A DNA stretch of 64,000 bases from Monoplex corrugatus (GCA_030674185.1 JAPXFY010000015.1:25649543-25713542), one strand, 5' to 3'. Positions 34,289-46,300 are shown, counted from the stretch's first letter. The notes: a model not told the origin generated them from the letters alone. Numbers and translations are program-made.

Positions 34289-37007
34289 GTGTGTGTGTTT
34301 TGTTTTATTTTACTTTCTCTATCTTCTACACTGCCTATGTGTCACTGCCCCAGGCTGCTTATTTTGGCTCTCAAACACACATCCAAACCCACTGAAACTG
34401 AGATCACCATGAGATCAGGTCATGAAGAGCCGCAAAATCTAGGAATATTTTTCATAATGCTTTGATGACGAGAAAGGGGATGATAATGATGATACTGTGG
34501 CGTTCCAACTTCCATTTTGAAATGTAACCGCGTGACAGGTTGCTTTCTACACTAAGTTGATAATGTATCCTGGCATTAACAGGTTCTAGAGAGACACATA
34601 CCTGCAGTGTTGCTGTAGAAATTCAAGCAAAACATCATTGATGCATCTGTAAAACGGACGAGACTCAACTGTTTGGTCTCTGTCTCTGTCTTGTAGGAGT
34701 CTGTGCGGAAAAATCCCCCAATAATTTTTTGACTGATAAGTGTGAGAATTTACGAACTCCTGTTTATTAATCCAAAACAAGTGTGACTGCCCACGTTCAA
34801 GCAAACAGGAACCAGAAAAAAATTGAAAAAAGAATAGGAATGCGTATTTAAATTTTAATACAACCAGACAAGACGGGTGCACATTTTGGGCCAACTGGCC
34901 TTTGTCAAACACCAGATACAAAAATTAGGAGAAAAAGACTGAAACTTCCCTAGTGCTTCTAATTTTTGTATCTGGTGTTTGTTTATGATCTTACGCTTCA
35001 CAAAGGCCAGTTGGCCGAAAATTTGCGCCTGACTTGTCTGGTTGTATTCAATATGTGTTCTCATTCTTTTTTTTTCGTGTTTTTTCTGGTTCCTGTGTAG
35101 TAGTTGAATAGCACTAACCACTTCATGATGTTGATTATTTGATAAGATGTGTGTTGTGTTGTGTCAGTGTAAAAGCCCACCCACTGGTGATGCCCGAGGA
35201 CACAGGCAGGACGGAGTACAAGCCTCAGGTGCGCATTTTGAAGCGGGAACCCAACACCAAGTCAAACAGCACACAGGGCAGTAGTCCTCAGTAAGTATTT
35301 TGAAACTCTTTTTTTCTTTGTTGATGCTGTCTTTGTGAAAACATATGTCCCATTTTTACTGAATAAATGGAGTTTTAGTCATGTGTCATCTCCATCAGTT
35401 CAAAAACTCCTTGGGGATTTTTCGGCCCTGCCCAGCTTCTGCCAAAGTTGAGTGTGCTACGGGCTTGTTTGGAAGACAGGGACTACAGAGTGGAATCTTC
35501 TCTGAACCTATCTTTCCAATATTTTTCATACCAGGGCGGCCAGGTAAATGATTTTCAACCACCGTGGCAGATGGCACACTGGTCCAACTTGTTTTGTTTT
35601 CGTTTTGGTTTTTTTCTCCTGTTCTGAAGGGGCTAGATGTTAAGTTTGACTTTCCAGTCAAACGGAGGAGAAAAGTCAAGACCTTTGTTTATGGGAAACA
35701 AACCCTGGAGCCTGGAGTTAAGTTATTGGCAGATGAACATCTGAACCATTGTGGCTTTCTTCTTCTCCTTTATGCTCATTGCTTATTATTCGCTATCAGC
35801 AGACTGTGAAATGGAATATATGTGTAACTCAAGCTATTAGGGGAGCTGACCACATTCCACTGTGTTGTCACACAGTTGGTATCTTTGGTGCATCAGCATG
35901 TATATACTGGGTGTTTATGTGTTCATATTTCTATAAGCCAGCCACTGACATGATTCACAAGATGTTGAACAAATATGTTAGTTATTCTGCATGCGAATAC
36001 ACACACTATGACATGAGGGGGATTAGGCACTGGCATGTGTGCACACGTTGATCTGGCAGATCAGTAAAATCTCCACCCTTTACCGTCCAGGCAAAGGTGT
36101 CCAGGCAGATAAAATTCAGGACTCTCTGATTGGAAGTGGAAAGTTCACCCACTTGACTACCGCGCACCTGTCCAAATAACACATAGTTTAGACTCTTCGT
36201 ATTCAGCCTCTGACACTGAACTTTGTTGTCATTTTATTGTTCTTCAGATCAGCTGTTCAGTGTCGGCATCACCCATCTAAGAGTGACTGAATACTCACCT
36301 TGCAGGTAGGGACAAAGTTGAATTAGTATTTCTTTCATGACATTCCATTGTATTGTGTTGTGTTTAAAGACCTGCAGTAGCCAACAAGCCCATGAAAACC
36401 CTGGAGCAGCGTGCGGCAGAATATGCTCAGGCCAGGATGAGGATTTTTGGTGAAGCAGATGCTGGTGAGCTGTTGATGGACGCAGACAGCATCAGCTCTT
36501 CAGGTGCCACCAACTGTGCTTCACCTCCTTCAGAAAAGTAAGTGTTGGCATGCATTGACCTCCCCTCCCTGTATCCATGCATACATGAGTACAAACAAAT
36601 GGACGAAAGTGAAAAAGTCTATCCCCCCTCAACCTTCATGAACACAAAATTGTAAAGGAGAAAAAGGAAACAGATAAAAAAAAATGTTAAAAAACACACA
36701 AAAAACATCATAAATTGATACAAGCAAAATATGTAAGCCATAAGGAACAAATTATGATTAAGTGGTGATAAAATCATCTGAATTTAGTGAGAGGGAACAA
36801 TATAATTGTACAAAGTAAGCGAGCAAGAGAGTGTGGATGTGCATATATATATGTGAGAAGTTTATTTTCATATGATTTGTTTCATAGTTAGTGTTTGTTT
36901 TCATCAGGCAGTATAAGGTCAACAAAGTGGAGACCAAATCAGACAACAGCATCATTCGACAGCCGCTGGGTCCTGATGGCTCCAAGGGATTTCATTCCAG
37001 GAGATAG
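31800..37007 (+). CDS. SZRD1: SUZ-domain protein SZRD1, 5 exons, complete
   Basis: The coding exons are 31800-31859, 32848-32903, 35168-35290, 36370-36537 and 36908-37007. They give 507 nt, or 168 residues plus TAG, with GT..AG introns throughout. The N-terminus (GSWEDQVDSG, then LLDERLKKI) matches the acidic W-E-x-x-x-D-S-G start of SZRD1. The SUZ region follows at about residues 55-107, with PQVRILKREP and TLEQRAAEYAQARMRIFG. The SUZ-C motif closes the protein: IIRQPLGPDGSKGFHSRR (151-168). Human SZRD1 is about 150 residues with the same order of motifs. SUZ domains are linked to RNA binding and control of mRNA-associated proteins; the exact role here is not visible. Two tandem ATGs (31800 and 31803) can both start it. 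Intron 2 carries a Penelope-like fragment and GT repeats. The 3' UTR end is unresolved; an AATAAA at about 39828 is one candidate among several. Confidence 0.94.
32848..32903 (+). CDS. SZRD1: SZRD1 exon 2
   Basis: The acceptor is TTTTTACAG|CTTCTG after a T-rich tract, and the donor is GGAAAG|GTAAGG in phase 2. The exon encodes LLDERLKKITVSNTASEE, matching the short basic segment that precedes the SUZ domain in the family. Confidence 0.9.
33212..33415 (+). mobile_element. Penelope-like element C-terminal (GIY-YIG) fragment
   Basis: The frame ends VARHFQTPGHSIEHQRVTA, then IEQIQTEDPNWRKERER and FWRHKLRTNYPQGLNVWD, then TGA. The HF..PGHS...(I)EQ...R..RE.FW..KL.T..P.GLN pattern is the C-terminal end of the GIY-YIG endonuclease domain of Penelope-like retroelements. 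The catalytic GIY..YIG part and the RT are absent upstream. It lies in intron 2 of SZRD1 in the same orientation. Confidence 0.65.
33541..33783. repeat. (GT)n-rich tract in SZRD1 intron 2
   Basis: Imperfect GT, TTTGTGGGTATGTGAATG repeated twice, then (GT)n again. It starts about 125 bp after the Penelope-like fragment's stop codon. Confidence 0.93.
34231..34300. repeat. (GT)n microsatellite in SZRD1 intron 2
   Basis: About 60 bp of pure GT with one TTG break. Confidence 0.95.
34470..34700 (-). mobile_element. S1 SINE body fragment
   Basis: The body sequence is shared with 48560-48770 (for example ATCATTGATGCATCTGTAAA). The tRNA head is missing. It lies in intron 2 of SZRD1. Confidence 0.6.
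34799..35098. repeat. Fold-back element, ~300 bp, inverted arms of ~130-145 bp
   Basis: The left arm (34799-34945) and right arm (34970-35098) are imperfect inverted copies. Outer ends are ACAGGAACCAGAAAAAA / TTTTTTCTGGTTCCTGT. Inner parts are GGCCAACTGGCCTTTGT / ACAAAGGCCAGTTGGCC. The spacer is about 25 bp. It lies in SZRD1 intron 2. A related left arm without a matching full right arm lies at 59590-59880. Confidence 0.65.
35168..35290 (+). CDS. SZRD1: SZRD1 exon 3 (SUZ start)
   Basis: The acceptor is TTGTGTCAG|TGTAAAAG and the donor is CCTCA|GTAAGT. The exon encodes MPEDTGRTEYKPQVRILKR and a Ser/Asn/Thr-rich linker. Confidence 0.9.
35799..36180 (+). repeat. Dispersed repeat R3, uninterrupted copy
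   Basis: This is the intact counterpart of the split copy at 3061-3660. It lies in intron 3 of SZRD1. A third, short head fragment is seen at 26009-26090. Confidence 0.5.
36370..36537 (+). CDS. SZRD1: SZRD1 exon 4 (SUZ core)
   Basis: The acceptor is GTTTAAAG|ACCTGC and the donor is GAAAA|GTAAGT. The exon encodes KTLEQRAAEYAQARMRIFG, the most conserved part of the SUZ domain, followed by an acidic and serine-rich spacer. A second possible acceptor (CTGCAG, ending 36375) would also keep the frame if it removed six bases. Confidence 0.9.
36908..37007 (+). CDS. SZRD1: SZRD1 exon 5 (SUZ-C, stop)
   Basis: The acceptor is TTTTCATCAG|GCAG. The exon ends at TAG (37005-37007). It encodes the SUZ-C motif RQPLGPDGSKGFHSRR, which is nearly diagnostic for this family. 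Confidence 0.93.
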
Positions 37008-39076
37008 CATTTAGACAACTGCAGACCTCATTTGTGTTATGTTTTAAAGGACGCTTTTACTACTCATCATGTTCAACATCTTTTCAGTTTTAGGCCTTTA
37101 AATTTGTGAGACTTTTTCTTTTTTGTCTTTGCATTTTTAAGGTTACAAGTAATCTTATTCATATTAGAAGTACACCATTTATTTTTTATCTAAGGAATTT
37201 TGAAACTGTTGGGTTTCTGTCTCTGTATTCTATTCTGATTCTGTGTCACATTCTGTGACTGTTTTTCATTTTGTCTTTCTTTATCCACCCACCTTTTTCT
37301 TGTCTCTTCCTGTGTTTCTATCCCTCCCTCCCTCTTTTCTATATCCACCGTCTCTTCCTTTGTACCTCCCCTGTCTCTTTCTGTCTGTCTCAGCCTGTCC
37401 TTTTTCTTTCTCTTCCTCTATCTCCTCTCACTGCTTCTATCCCTGTGTCTGGCATCAGAAAGTTTTGGATTTATAAATGATTTGATTTTTACATGATGTG
37501 CATGTTTTCAAATATTGATTTATCATTTTAAGTGATAGCATCATTTGTTTTAGTTAATGGGGTATGATTCAGTTGGTATGTTTTGCTCAGCATTTACAAA
37601 AGCAATCATGAAAGAAAATAGTATGATTTGCATTTTGAGGCGTGTCAAGTTAGGTTGTATAAAGGTGTGTTTGTGTGTGTGTGCGTCCATGCTTGCGTGC
37701 AAATGAGAGAAGAGAGTCAGTCAAAACATTATGCCTATAGTTTTAATGCTTACCTATAGTATAGCAGTTGGAATGAAGTAGCAAAATCAAGCAGTGCACA
37801 TTTCAGCTAGGACTTGCATTTTATTAACACTTTTGTGCATAAAATGATCAGTAAAGCAGGTAGTTTTCTGGAGAGAGAGAGGCTCAAAGAGAGTGAATTC
37901 AGGAAAGTTCATGTCTTTGAATGTGTAGAATGGATATTATTCCAATGGAATTCATTGTGCCCACCCAAACCGGCAAGTATTTGATAAGGTGGTTGATTCT
38001 GCATTTTAATCCCAGCCCACAACATGAAGAATGGCGTGGTTGCTGCCCATCTTAATGCTCCAGTCATTATGGTGGTGTCAGATTAGCATTTCATAAGTTG
38101 TGTCTGATCCCCAACCCCTGTCTATTTCAAGACTTGCCAGCAAATAGGAGTTTTGCACAGGCTTAAGGAATCTGCTTGATAACAGATGGCGGTTTAAATT
38201 GAGCACATATGGAATTGTCCACATGCAGTGAATCCCACCAAAATCCTGTGTTTGCCAGACTTCACATGGACTGGGGACAAGACTTTAAAATGTAACCAAA
38301 AGCCATTGGATATGGTGTGGAAGTGAAAGGGTTAATATCATTCACATTGGAAGACATCAACTGACCAAGCTAATTAGTGTGAAGGAGGAATTGAAAATGG
38401 CATGTCCAGTTTATAGGCTGGGTGCATGACGTAAAAAGTCTCTGACTATGATTGTGAAATGATTATGTTGTTATTACTAGAGTATTGGTAGAGAGAGAAC
38501 TCAAGCATTCTAAAGTCTACAATTGTATCAACATTAGCAAGAATACGATTAATTTAGTGTCAGGATCACAGGTACACAGTTTAAAGTTGGTTCAGGTTCA
38601 AGGTTACAAATATGCAGTTTAAGTTTGATTTTATTTCAGGGTCACAGTTATATGGAAATAAAGATAGGTATGCAACTGATAGGTATGGAAATAGAGGTAC
38701 ATAAATGTGGTGTTTACATAAAATAGAGATGTCCACGTACTTGACAAGGACATTCCAAGTCTTTGCAAAAAGTTTTACAATCTTGTCATACTGTTAAAAG
38801 GAGTGAGAAAAATATTCATGTGTTCGTTTATCAAGAAGTCGAGATTTCAAAACAGGTGTTGGTCAGAATTGTTTATCTTGTGATTTATTATACTGGGAAA
38901 AGAGATGAGCTGAGGAGATCTTTTCAGCTTTTGATCTTACGTTGTGCATGTCCTGTGTCAAGGATAAGATGTCACGGTCTTGCTTTTGCTGTGTGACGGA
39001 TACTTTACAAGACTGACACTAGTGACAGTTCGAAAATTCCAGATAGTTATATATAAATGCTGCTTGCCGTGTGTGC

Positions 39077-39114
<38 letters not shown>

Positions 39115-40576
39115 GTGTGTGTGCGTGTGTGTGTGTGTGTGTGCATGTGTGTGTGCATGCATGCATGTGGGGGTGGGGTGTGTGTGTGTGTGTGTGTGTG
39201 TTTGTGTCCATGGGTATGCGAAATGCGAACACATATAATTATATCTGATGCGGGTGGACGAATGACTGAACACAGTTCGCCGTTTCTAAATGCTTGTTCA
39301 GGGAAAGAAGTTCATCTAACAGAATTGGTCTGCATGTCCAGGCTAAGTAATTTATTTTGTCTTCAATGAAAGCTTAATGCATTGAGTAAAAAATATTTGT
39401 GTTTATATGTAAAACCTTTTAATCTTGTGATTTTAGCCATCAAACCAACTGTAATAATGGACTGTTTGAAGTAAAAAGAAGAGAGTGAGGAAGTGGTTTG
39501 AGGGAGATAGAAACCGCTGTACATAGCTGCCTACTCACTCATGATCTTCCTAGCAACACATTTCTAATAACAGCCCTCATGCCAGAACATATCTGATATT
39601 CCATAATTGAAATCTGATTTTGACATGTATATGTGTTATTGTTAATCTAAACTGAATTGGAGTGCCTACGGCTGTGCAGAACAGTGGACATATGCTACAA
39701 GTTCTGAACGTCACTTTTGTGGCTTCTGTCCCTGTGTTACCTTTCCTTTTTGCATATACGTTATTCATTATCAAAACAGGAAAGTTTCTGTAACTGGCTT
39801 TCACCAGAGTGAAATAACACAAGATCACAATAAAATAAAAATAGGGCATGATACATGTCAAGCAAAAGACCTTTAAAATATGGTGTTTCTTCCCGACACA
39901 CTGTAGTTTGTGACACCATTTACATCATGTTCCTGAAATTGTTAATGTTTTTGTCACTTTAATAATAAACTGCATATGCAACAACCAGAAATAACATTCT
40001 GAATAAGCTTTTTTGTTACTTTGAGGTGGTAAAAAATGTCCAGGTTTGAGTATGCTTTTTCTACACTTAAAATCACTAACATGGAGGCGGACATGTAGCC
40101 TGCTCTGAAAACATTGGATTTTTTTTTTTCCAGTTAGAAATTGATGTGTGGCCTGCAGATGCTTCTAAATATATGGAGTATGAGTATACTATATATGACA
40201 GTTTGCATAGTAACGTGCTCTCTTCAGCCAGTTCTTGCGTCTTTTGTATCAGCTGAAGTCATGGAGGGAAATGAGCTTATCCTCACTGTTATGGCAGAAT
40301 TCATGGATGTTTCAAGTTGTTACCAATCCTTTATTGATTTAATTGTCACAGTTCTTTGTGTTCTCTGACTTTACTGTGAATGAATTTCATGACATAAGCT
40401 CATTGACACAGACACTGATTCAGTATTTGTTTGAGTGATGTGATTTGTGATAAAAGTTATGAATTCTGTGGTGTATTCTGTTGTGCAACACAGATTTAGG
40501 GAATTAAAATGTGGGTGCTATTTGATTGCTGTTTTGCATATCTTGTGAAAAGTGTTAAGTTCATTGAGACCTGAAC
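37008..40576. other. SZRD1 3' UTR and downstream DNA, end unresolved
   Basis: No coding exon was recognised. CT-rich 37.3-37.4 kb, a GT tract at 39.1 kb and an AATAAA near 39828 are the visible features. How much is transcribed with SZRD1 cannot be told. Confidence 0.4.
39076..39207. repeat. (GT)n microsatellite with GC interruptions
   Basis: Interrupted by GTGC, ATGCATGCATG and GGGGTGGGG. Confidence 0.93.
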
Positions 40577-40767
40577 ACATCCCTTTGACTCCCGCACCCT
40601 ATCCACCAACTGCAAAAACTAAACTCTTTGACACCCTCACTCTATCCACCAGCTCCTGCAGGAAGCAGGTGGATAGGGTGAGGGAATCAAAGGGTTAGTT
40701 TTTGCTTAGATAATGTGGTTGACAATGTAAGGTGCTGGTGGAGAGGGTGCGGTAGTCAAAAGGATAT
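40577..40767. mobile_element. P1 nested-palindrome element
   Basis: Short outer arm first, then the inner palindrome centred on CTCCTGCAGGA, then the long outer arm. The termini are mutated relative to TTAACCC/GGGTTAA. Confidence 0.7.
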
Positions 40768-41759
40768 TCAGTATGGGGAAATCAATATTTTTATTTCATT
40801 CTTCTCTCATTTCTGCAATTGTCTTTTTGATTTTCTTTTTTTTCTTTTTTTGTTGTTGTTTTCCAGATACAAAGATGGAATTTTTTTATCATCTGAGGAA
40901 AATTTCAGAGAATGGAATTGATTGACCATTATGTTAGAGGTGGGGGATGGGGGAGGAGACATAATCACATGATAGGTGTTGCATTTAAGTTTGCATGTCA
41001 TGTTCATCTTTGCGGTGTGTGTTCAACTTTGCAGCCATTGGTGTGGGTTTAAGGTACTCTACTAGTTGGACATTTTTAGCTATTGAAAACGTTAAATGTA
41101 TATGAGAATCATTTGGCTGTGGTAGGGAAGTGTCAGATCACAGAAAGTAGACAATAATACCTACATATTCTCAGATGGGAATTGCATTACCACAGTTTGT
41201 GTATCACTACTGTCTAGTATGACGGATTGCAGCAATATCATTGGGATAATGTGACTGACCATTGATTTTTTTGTTTTTGTTTTTTGTTATTGTTTTTTGT
41301 CTATACTAGTTTTTTTAAGTTTAGGAATTTGGAGAGGAGGAGGAGGATGCTAATGATGACGGAGGATATGTCAGAAAAAGGGATCTTTCTAATACAATGT
41401 ACAATAAAATGGCATGCTTTGTTTTGATTATTGTGTGTTTGTTGGTTAGGTAATGGATAGGTGGGCTTGTTATCATTTGTGTGTGGTGGCGTATTTGTTT
41501 TTGGGATGGGGGGATTATATATGTATCAAGTATTTGTTCTTTTGGTTATGGGTTGGTGGATTTATCATTTGTGTGTGGTGACATGTTTGTTTTTGTTTGG
41601 GATAGGGGGGGGTGGGGGAATTATATTATCTGATGAACAGTTTTTCTGGAGGACAGGTGCATGAAGATGCTGTCGTAATTTTTGCATGCTGTTCAGAAAC
41701 TGCCACAGAGTACTGTATGTTCAAGTCATCACACCTGTTATACATGAGTTGTCCATTGT

Positions 41760-41841
41760 TTTAACCCCTTGTTTCCCCTATCTTGTCCACCAGCTTTCTG
41801 CAGGAAAATTGGTGGATGGAGTGAGGGAGTGAATGGGTTAA
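41760..41841. mobile_element. P1 inner palindrome alone
   Basis: Only the ~80-bp inner unit is present. It runs from TTTTAACCCCTTG to GAGTGAATGGGTTAAC, with a TTTCTGCAGGAAAA centre. Confidence 0.65.
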
Positions 41842-42089
41842 CAGTGGACCCTCGTGCAATGTAGTGCTGTGATATTTCCTCTTGTGTGCACTGTATCTGT
41901 TGCATTGCCTGGTCATATTATGTTTGTGAGAATGTGTGGATTATCTCCCATGTTTTGCTTTTGAATGATAGTTGTTATGTTTGTACATGTGGCCCATTGA
42001 AAGAGGAATTTTGGTACCTTAGATGTTTGATGGAACAATCAAGCACTCATAGTTTTAAATATATGTTTGATAATGTTATATGAAGTGAA

Positions 42090-42090
<1 letters not shown>

Positions 42091-42161
<71 letters not shown>

Positions 42162-42172
42162 GTGTGTGTTGG
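42091..42172. repeat. (GT)n microsatellite
   Basis: About 70 bp pure, then a TTG break. Confidence 0.95.
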
Positions 42173-42850
42173 ATGTTTTTTTCTGTTTTGTTGTTGTTGT
42201 TAATAGTATATAAAGTGAATTATGTATTTTTGTTCATTGTTTGGATTCACAGTCTGCTGTTCACAACAGAAAGGGAGGTCAACAATTTTATTCCCCCCCT
42301 CTTTCCTCCACGCCCCACCTTTCTCTTGATTTTCTTTTTGAAATAATTTTTTCATGGCCTTGCCATTTAGAAGACATTCGACTGAAGGTCACAAACCGGA
42401 ATGATGATTATGGATTCGGGGGATTTTGTAAATTTTTTTAATTTCTGGGTACTAGGGGTGGTGGGAGAGCAGAGTGAAATTTGAACTAAAAGTTTGGTTT
42501 GGAAAGCAGACTATTACTGAGTATTGAGGAATTTTAGGGGAAAGTGAATGGTAAGGGTTGCATTTTCAAGAGGAGTAACTGCGAATGGTGCTCTTCACCC
42601 CCAAAAGAGGGAAAGCAGGGTTTGTCTTGCAGTAGTAAGGACAAATAACTGAAAAACAGATTTACAAGCAAACAAAAATGATCTCAGAAAAAAAAATTCA
42701 TCTGGTCTGTATCAAAACCCAAGAAAGTGGGAAACTGTAAGGAAATACTGTGGGGAAAAATGAATACATGAAATATGTTTTAAAAGATGGGGGAGGGAAA
42801 GGTTCTGTGCAATCCTGTTAGAGTGCTCTGCCAGCCTTTATTGACTGCAG

Positions 42851-42926
42851 GGAAGGTCAGGCATCTTCCCAAACCAAGTGACAATATAATTATTGAGAAG
42901 AGAATTGTCACTGATACGTCAACCAG
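42851..42926 (+). other. Exon-like segment, uncertain
   Basis: It is bounded by CTGCAG| and |GTGTGT and open in one frame (KVRHLPKPSDNIIIEKRIVT). No family was recognised. It could be an exon of an unannotated transcript downstream of SZRD1, or chance. Confidence 0.15.
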
Positions 42927-43380
42927 GTGTGTTTTTAGTAACTTTTTTAATGGTCTGATCTTGTTTCAACTTTTCTGTATGCATGCTCATTATCTTTACA
43001 TCTGTTTCTTTATATTCAAGTATGTATTCAAGTGATGTAAATATTTTACAGATGATTTGGCATCACACTTTGATGTAGATTTTGTTTTGTCTGTTCTCTT
43101 TTCTGAATAATCTTTGTTTTATTTATTTTTTTCTTTCAGCACCACTTACTTAATTGTGATGTGTTCGTGGTCAAGCCTGAGTTGTTTGTGATATCTGATG
43201 AGAGAGAATAAAACAAAAACAGAGAGAGAGAGAGAAGAAAAGACTATCCCTATGATAGAATTTTGAAGAGGGGTTGTGGGAAGGGGTTTTCTGTTGGTGT
43301 TCATGTTCTTCTTCATCAGTGGGTCAACCATTTGTGGTTCTGATTATTCTTATGGTCTGTTAAGTTAACTCGATGGCGAC

Positions 43381-43446
43381 GCTCCGCAGCTATTGCTGTG
43401 GAGCTCCGTGTCTCTACTGTGACGCTCTGCAGCTATAGCTGCAGAG
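43381..43446. repeat. Two adjacent short palindromes
   Basis: 43425-43446 is a perfect 22-bp palindrome built from CTCTGCAGCTA and its complement. 43381-43404 is an imperfect one of the same core (GCTCCGCAGCTA...). Both follow CGACGCTC/GTGACGCTC, so they look like a duplicated palindromic unit. Confidence 0.7.
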
Positions 43447-43771
43447 ATGTTATGTGTTTTTTCACCAAGACTACGTGTATGCTATAATAAGAGACTGACA
43501 GCAGAGTTTAACCATTGACCTTTTAAAACATAACAGGATAGGTTTATTGTCGTTGGATATTCTCCATAATTTAAAAAAAACAAACCCAAAAACTGCATCT
43601 TGTTGAGAGTTTCAGCAGCCATTTTAGGGTGCGTCTCCAAAGAGTTAATCCTTGTGGTGTTCACCATTCATCTTTTCTTTTTAAACGAAAATTTGGAACA
43701 TTTTTTTTGTTTGTGAAAATTGGGTCCTACGTCAATGATATGACACTGGAATTAGCTGAACTGATTTTAAT

Positions 43772-44525
43772 ACCCCCATGGGGATGCCGGAAGCTCTTTC
43801 AATATGAATAGTATCCCCACCTTCTGGAAATTCTGTGCTAGAAATATCCTCTTTTCTGTCGCTCTTTGTTTCTGCTTTGTTCCTTTGCTTTCTGTCATTT
43901 CTTCCTATCATTTTCTGCCTTGCTGGTCCATTCACCTGCATGTGTTCAATGAAGTCTTACATATTCCTTAGGATTGATAATTGGTATATGTATTAAGTGC
44001 ATTTTTGGCTCTAGGGAAGTGACATATGCAGAAGCAAGTTTAGGTAATTTATGCTCGTTTTTATATATGTTTTGGTGTCATTCAGTATGCTTAAATTTGT
44101 ATTCAGGTGTGTTTTTTTAATTCCCAGTGTGGTAAATTGGACGGAATGGTCAGCACCAGTACTGTCTCTTAGGATTGATAATTGGGTGTATGTATTAAGT
44201 GTATTTTTGGCTCTAGGGAATTGAGATATGCGGAAGCAGTTTTAGGTAATTTAGGCATCGTTTTTATGTTTTAGTGTCTTTAGTTATGTTTAAATTTGTA
44301 TTCAGGTATATTTTTTAAATCCCCTATGCGATGAATTGGACGGAGTGGTCAGCACCAGGGGTCATCTCCTTAGATTATGTGAGCAAATGCATTGATAGGT
44401 ATCCATAATTTTCTTTGCCTTTGTTTTCCTGTTGAAATATTGTGTATGTTTGGAAACGGTTATAGCCCTGATATGACTCTCGCAGTCGGCTGGACGTTTT
44501 AAACAAAAATAACAATAACAATAAA
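43772..44525 (+). mobile_element. R1 retroposon copy with internal ~200-bp duplication
   Basis: Sense orientation: it starts CCCCCATGGGGATGCC and ends TTTTAAACAAAAATAACAA. The TSD is tgattttaat (43762-43771) versus tgactttaat (44526-44535), with one mismatch. The middle is duplicated: 43968-44168 and 44169-44370 are diverged tandem copies. Confidence 0.8.
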
Positions 44526-44820
44526 TGACTTTAATGGACATACCACTGGGATTCAGTGTTGTTATACAAAGGGTAAACTTTTTCACGACAAAACACGAAG
44601 ATGTCAGAGTCCGTGTTTATCCAAGTTGATCTCCCTCTCGGTGTGTGTATCTGTTTGTACAAGTGCGTGTGCACATAAGTGTGTACATGCATATATGTGT
44701 GTGTGCATGTGTACAAAATGGAGAGATGTTGCTGATGTGGACAAAACACAGTGACATCAGAATCAGTGGTTAATTGTAAGTTGATCTCTTTTGTGTGTGT
44801 GTATGTGTGCATGCATATAA

Positions 44821-44821
<1 letters not shown>

Positions 44822-44902
<81 letters not shown>
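44822..44902. repeat. (GT)n microsatellite
   Basis: About 80 bp, uninterrupted. Confidence 0.96.
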
Positions 44903-44908
<6 letters not shown>

Positions 44909-45118
44909 ATAATGGAGATGAACAGGGGCAGTAGCTATTTGAAGCATTGTGCCCATTGTTGTAGATTGAATGAACTAAGGAGAACTTGGGATGATTGTTA
45001 TGAATGTGTTTTTATTGTGGTCGGAATTAGACTGATGCTTGACACAGTGGAAGCTTTACCGTAGCAGAGGCAACCTGAAAGTTATACATTATGGTCAGAC
45101 AGATGGTGATATATATGT

Positions 45119-45139
45119 AGTGTGTGTTGTGTGTGTGTG

Positions 45140-45176
<37 letters not shown>

Positions 45177-45230
45177 TGCCTGCCTGCCTGCCTGCCTGCC
45201 TGTTTGTGTCTGTCTGACTGTCTGTCTGAC
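45119..45230. repeat. (GT)n-(CCTG)n-(CTGT)n compound tract
   Basis: GT repeats to 45175, then (CTGC)n about 45177-45201 and CTGT-like repeats. Confidence 0.93.
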
Positions 45231-45897
45231 CTGTAAATCAGTGACCATATAGTCACTTGGTGGAGCTGTACATATAGTATGCCTTCTTGAGTTGCAGACA
45301 TAAATGTGTATTTGTTCTTTGTTGAGAATGGAAGTGCATTTTGAACAATTGGATACTCAGTCTGTGTTTTGCTGTTTTTAATGATTTGTTTGTTTTGTTT
45401 TTATTTTGTGTACCGTTGTGTAAGTCTGGTTTGTTTGTTTGTCTGTGTATTTATTTTCTTGCTTCTTTGTTTGTTTACTTGTTTGTGCGTTTGTTTTCTG
45501 TTCATTTCATTGTTGAGTTTTCATAGCTGTGCATATTTTGCTTCAGTATTTTGAGTACCCAAGTAATATCATTTCTTTCTGTCATTAACATCATTTATTT
45601 CTTTCAGTGTGTTTCTTTATTCACTCTTTTGAGTTGTTACGGCCTTGTATACTTCTTGATGTTTTGAGTTAATTTTATGTGTATTTCAATGAGTTTGAGA
45701 GACAGAGAGTGGATTTTCAATTCATTCATACATTGAGTTCCTGTGCTTCTGTGTATTGCGTTGTTGAAAAGATGTGGTCCTATGTAATTATTGACATTTA
45801 TAAAGAGAAAATGTGTGCATTGCGCGAGTGCATGAATTAAACATGCTGGATTGTGTTTTGATAATAAAAATAATGATGACTGGAAATTGATAGATCG

Positions 45898-46300
45898 GTT
45901 CGTTATTCTGCCAGTGTGAATCAGAAATGGAAAGGTAATGCTTCACAGTGTGAATTAGAAATGAAATGTCAGAGTGGTTATTAGAAATGAAATAGTTAAG
46001 CTTGCACAAGGTGACTTAGGAATAAAATGGTTAGCCTTGCACAAAGTGAAACTAAGGAATACAATGGGTAACCTTGCACAAAGTGAACTAGAAATGAAAT
46101 GCCACCGAGTGAATTAAAAGTTAAATGCAAGAGTTTGAATGTGACATGAGATGAATAAACCTTGTACATTGTGAATTAAAAATGAAATGCACAGTGTGAA
46201 TTAGAAATGTAGTGGGTAACCTTGCACAAAGTGAATTAGAGATAAAATGAATAATCTTGCGCAAAATGAATCAGATAAAATTGGCAACCTTGCAAAATCT
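45898..46300 (+). repeat. Degenerate minisatellite, ~35-45 bp units
   Basis: GTGAATTAGAAATGAAATG and AACCTTGCACAAAGTGAA recur about nine times with variable spacing and many substitutions. Confidence 0.6.

Noticed and set aside
35564..35809. 81-codon open frame in SZRD1 intron 3
   Set aside because: No family recognised, and the SZRD1 reading frame is continuous without it.
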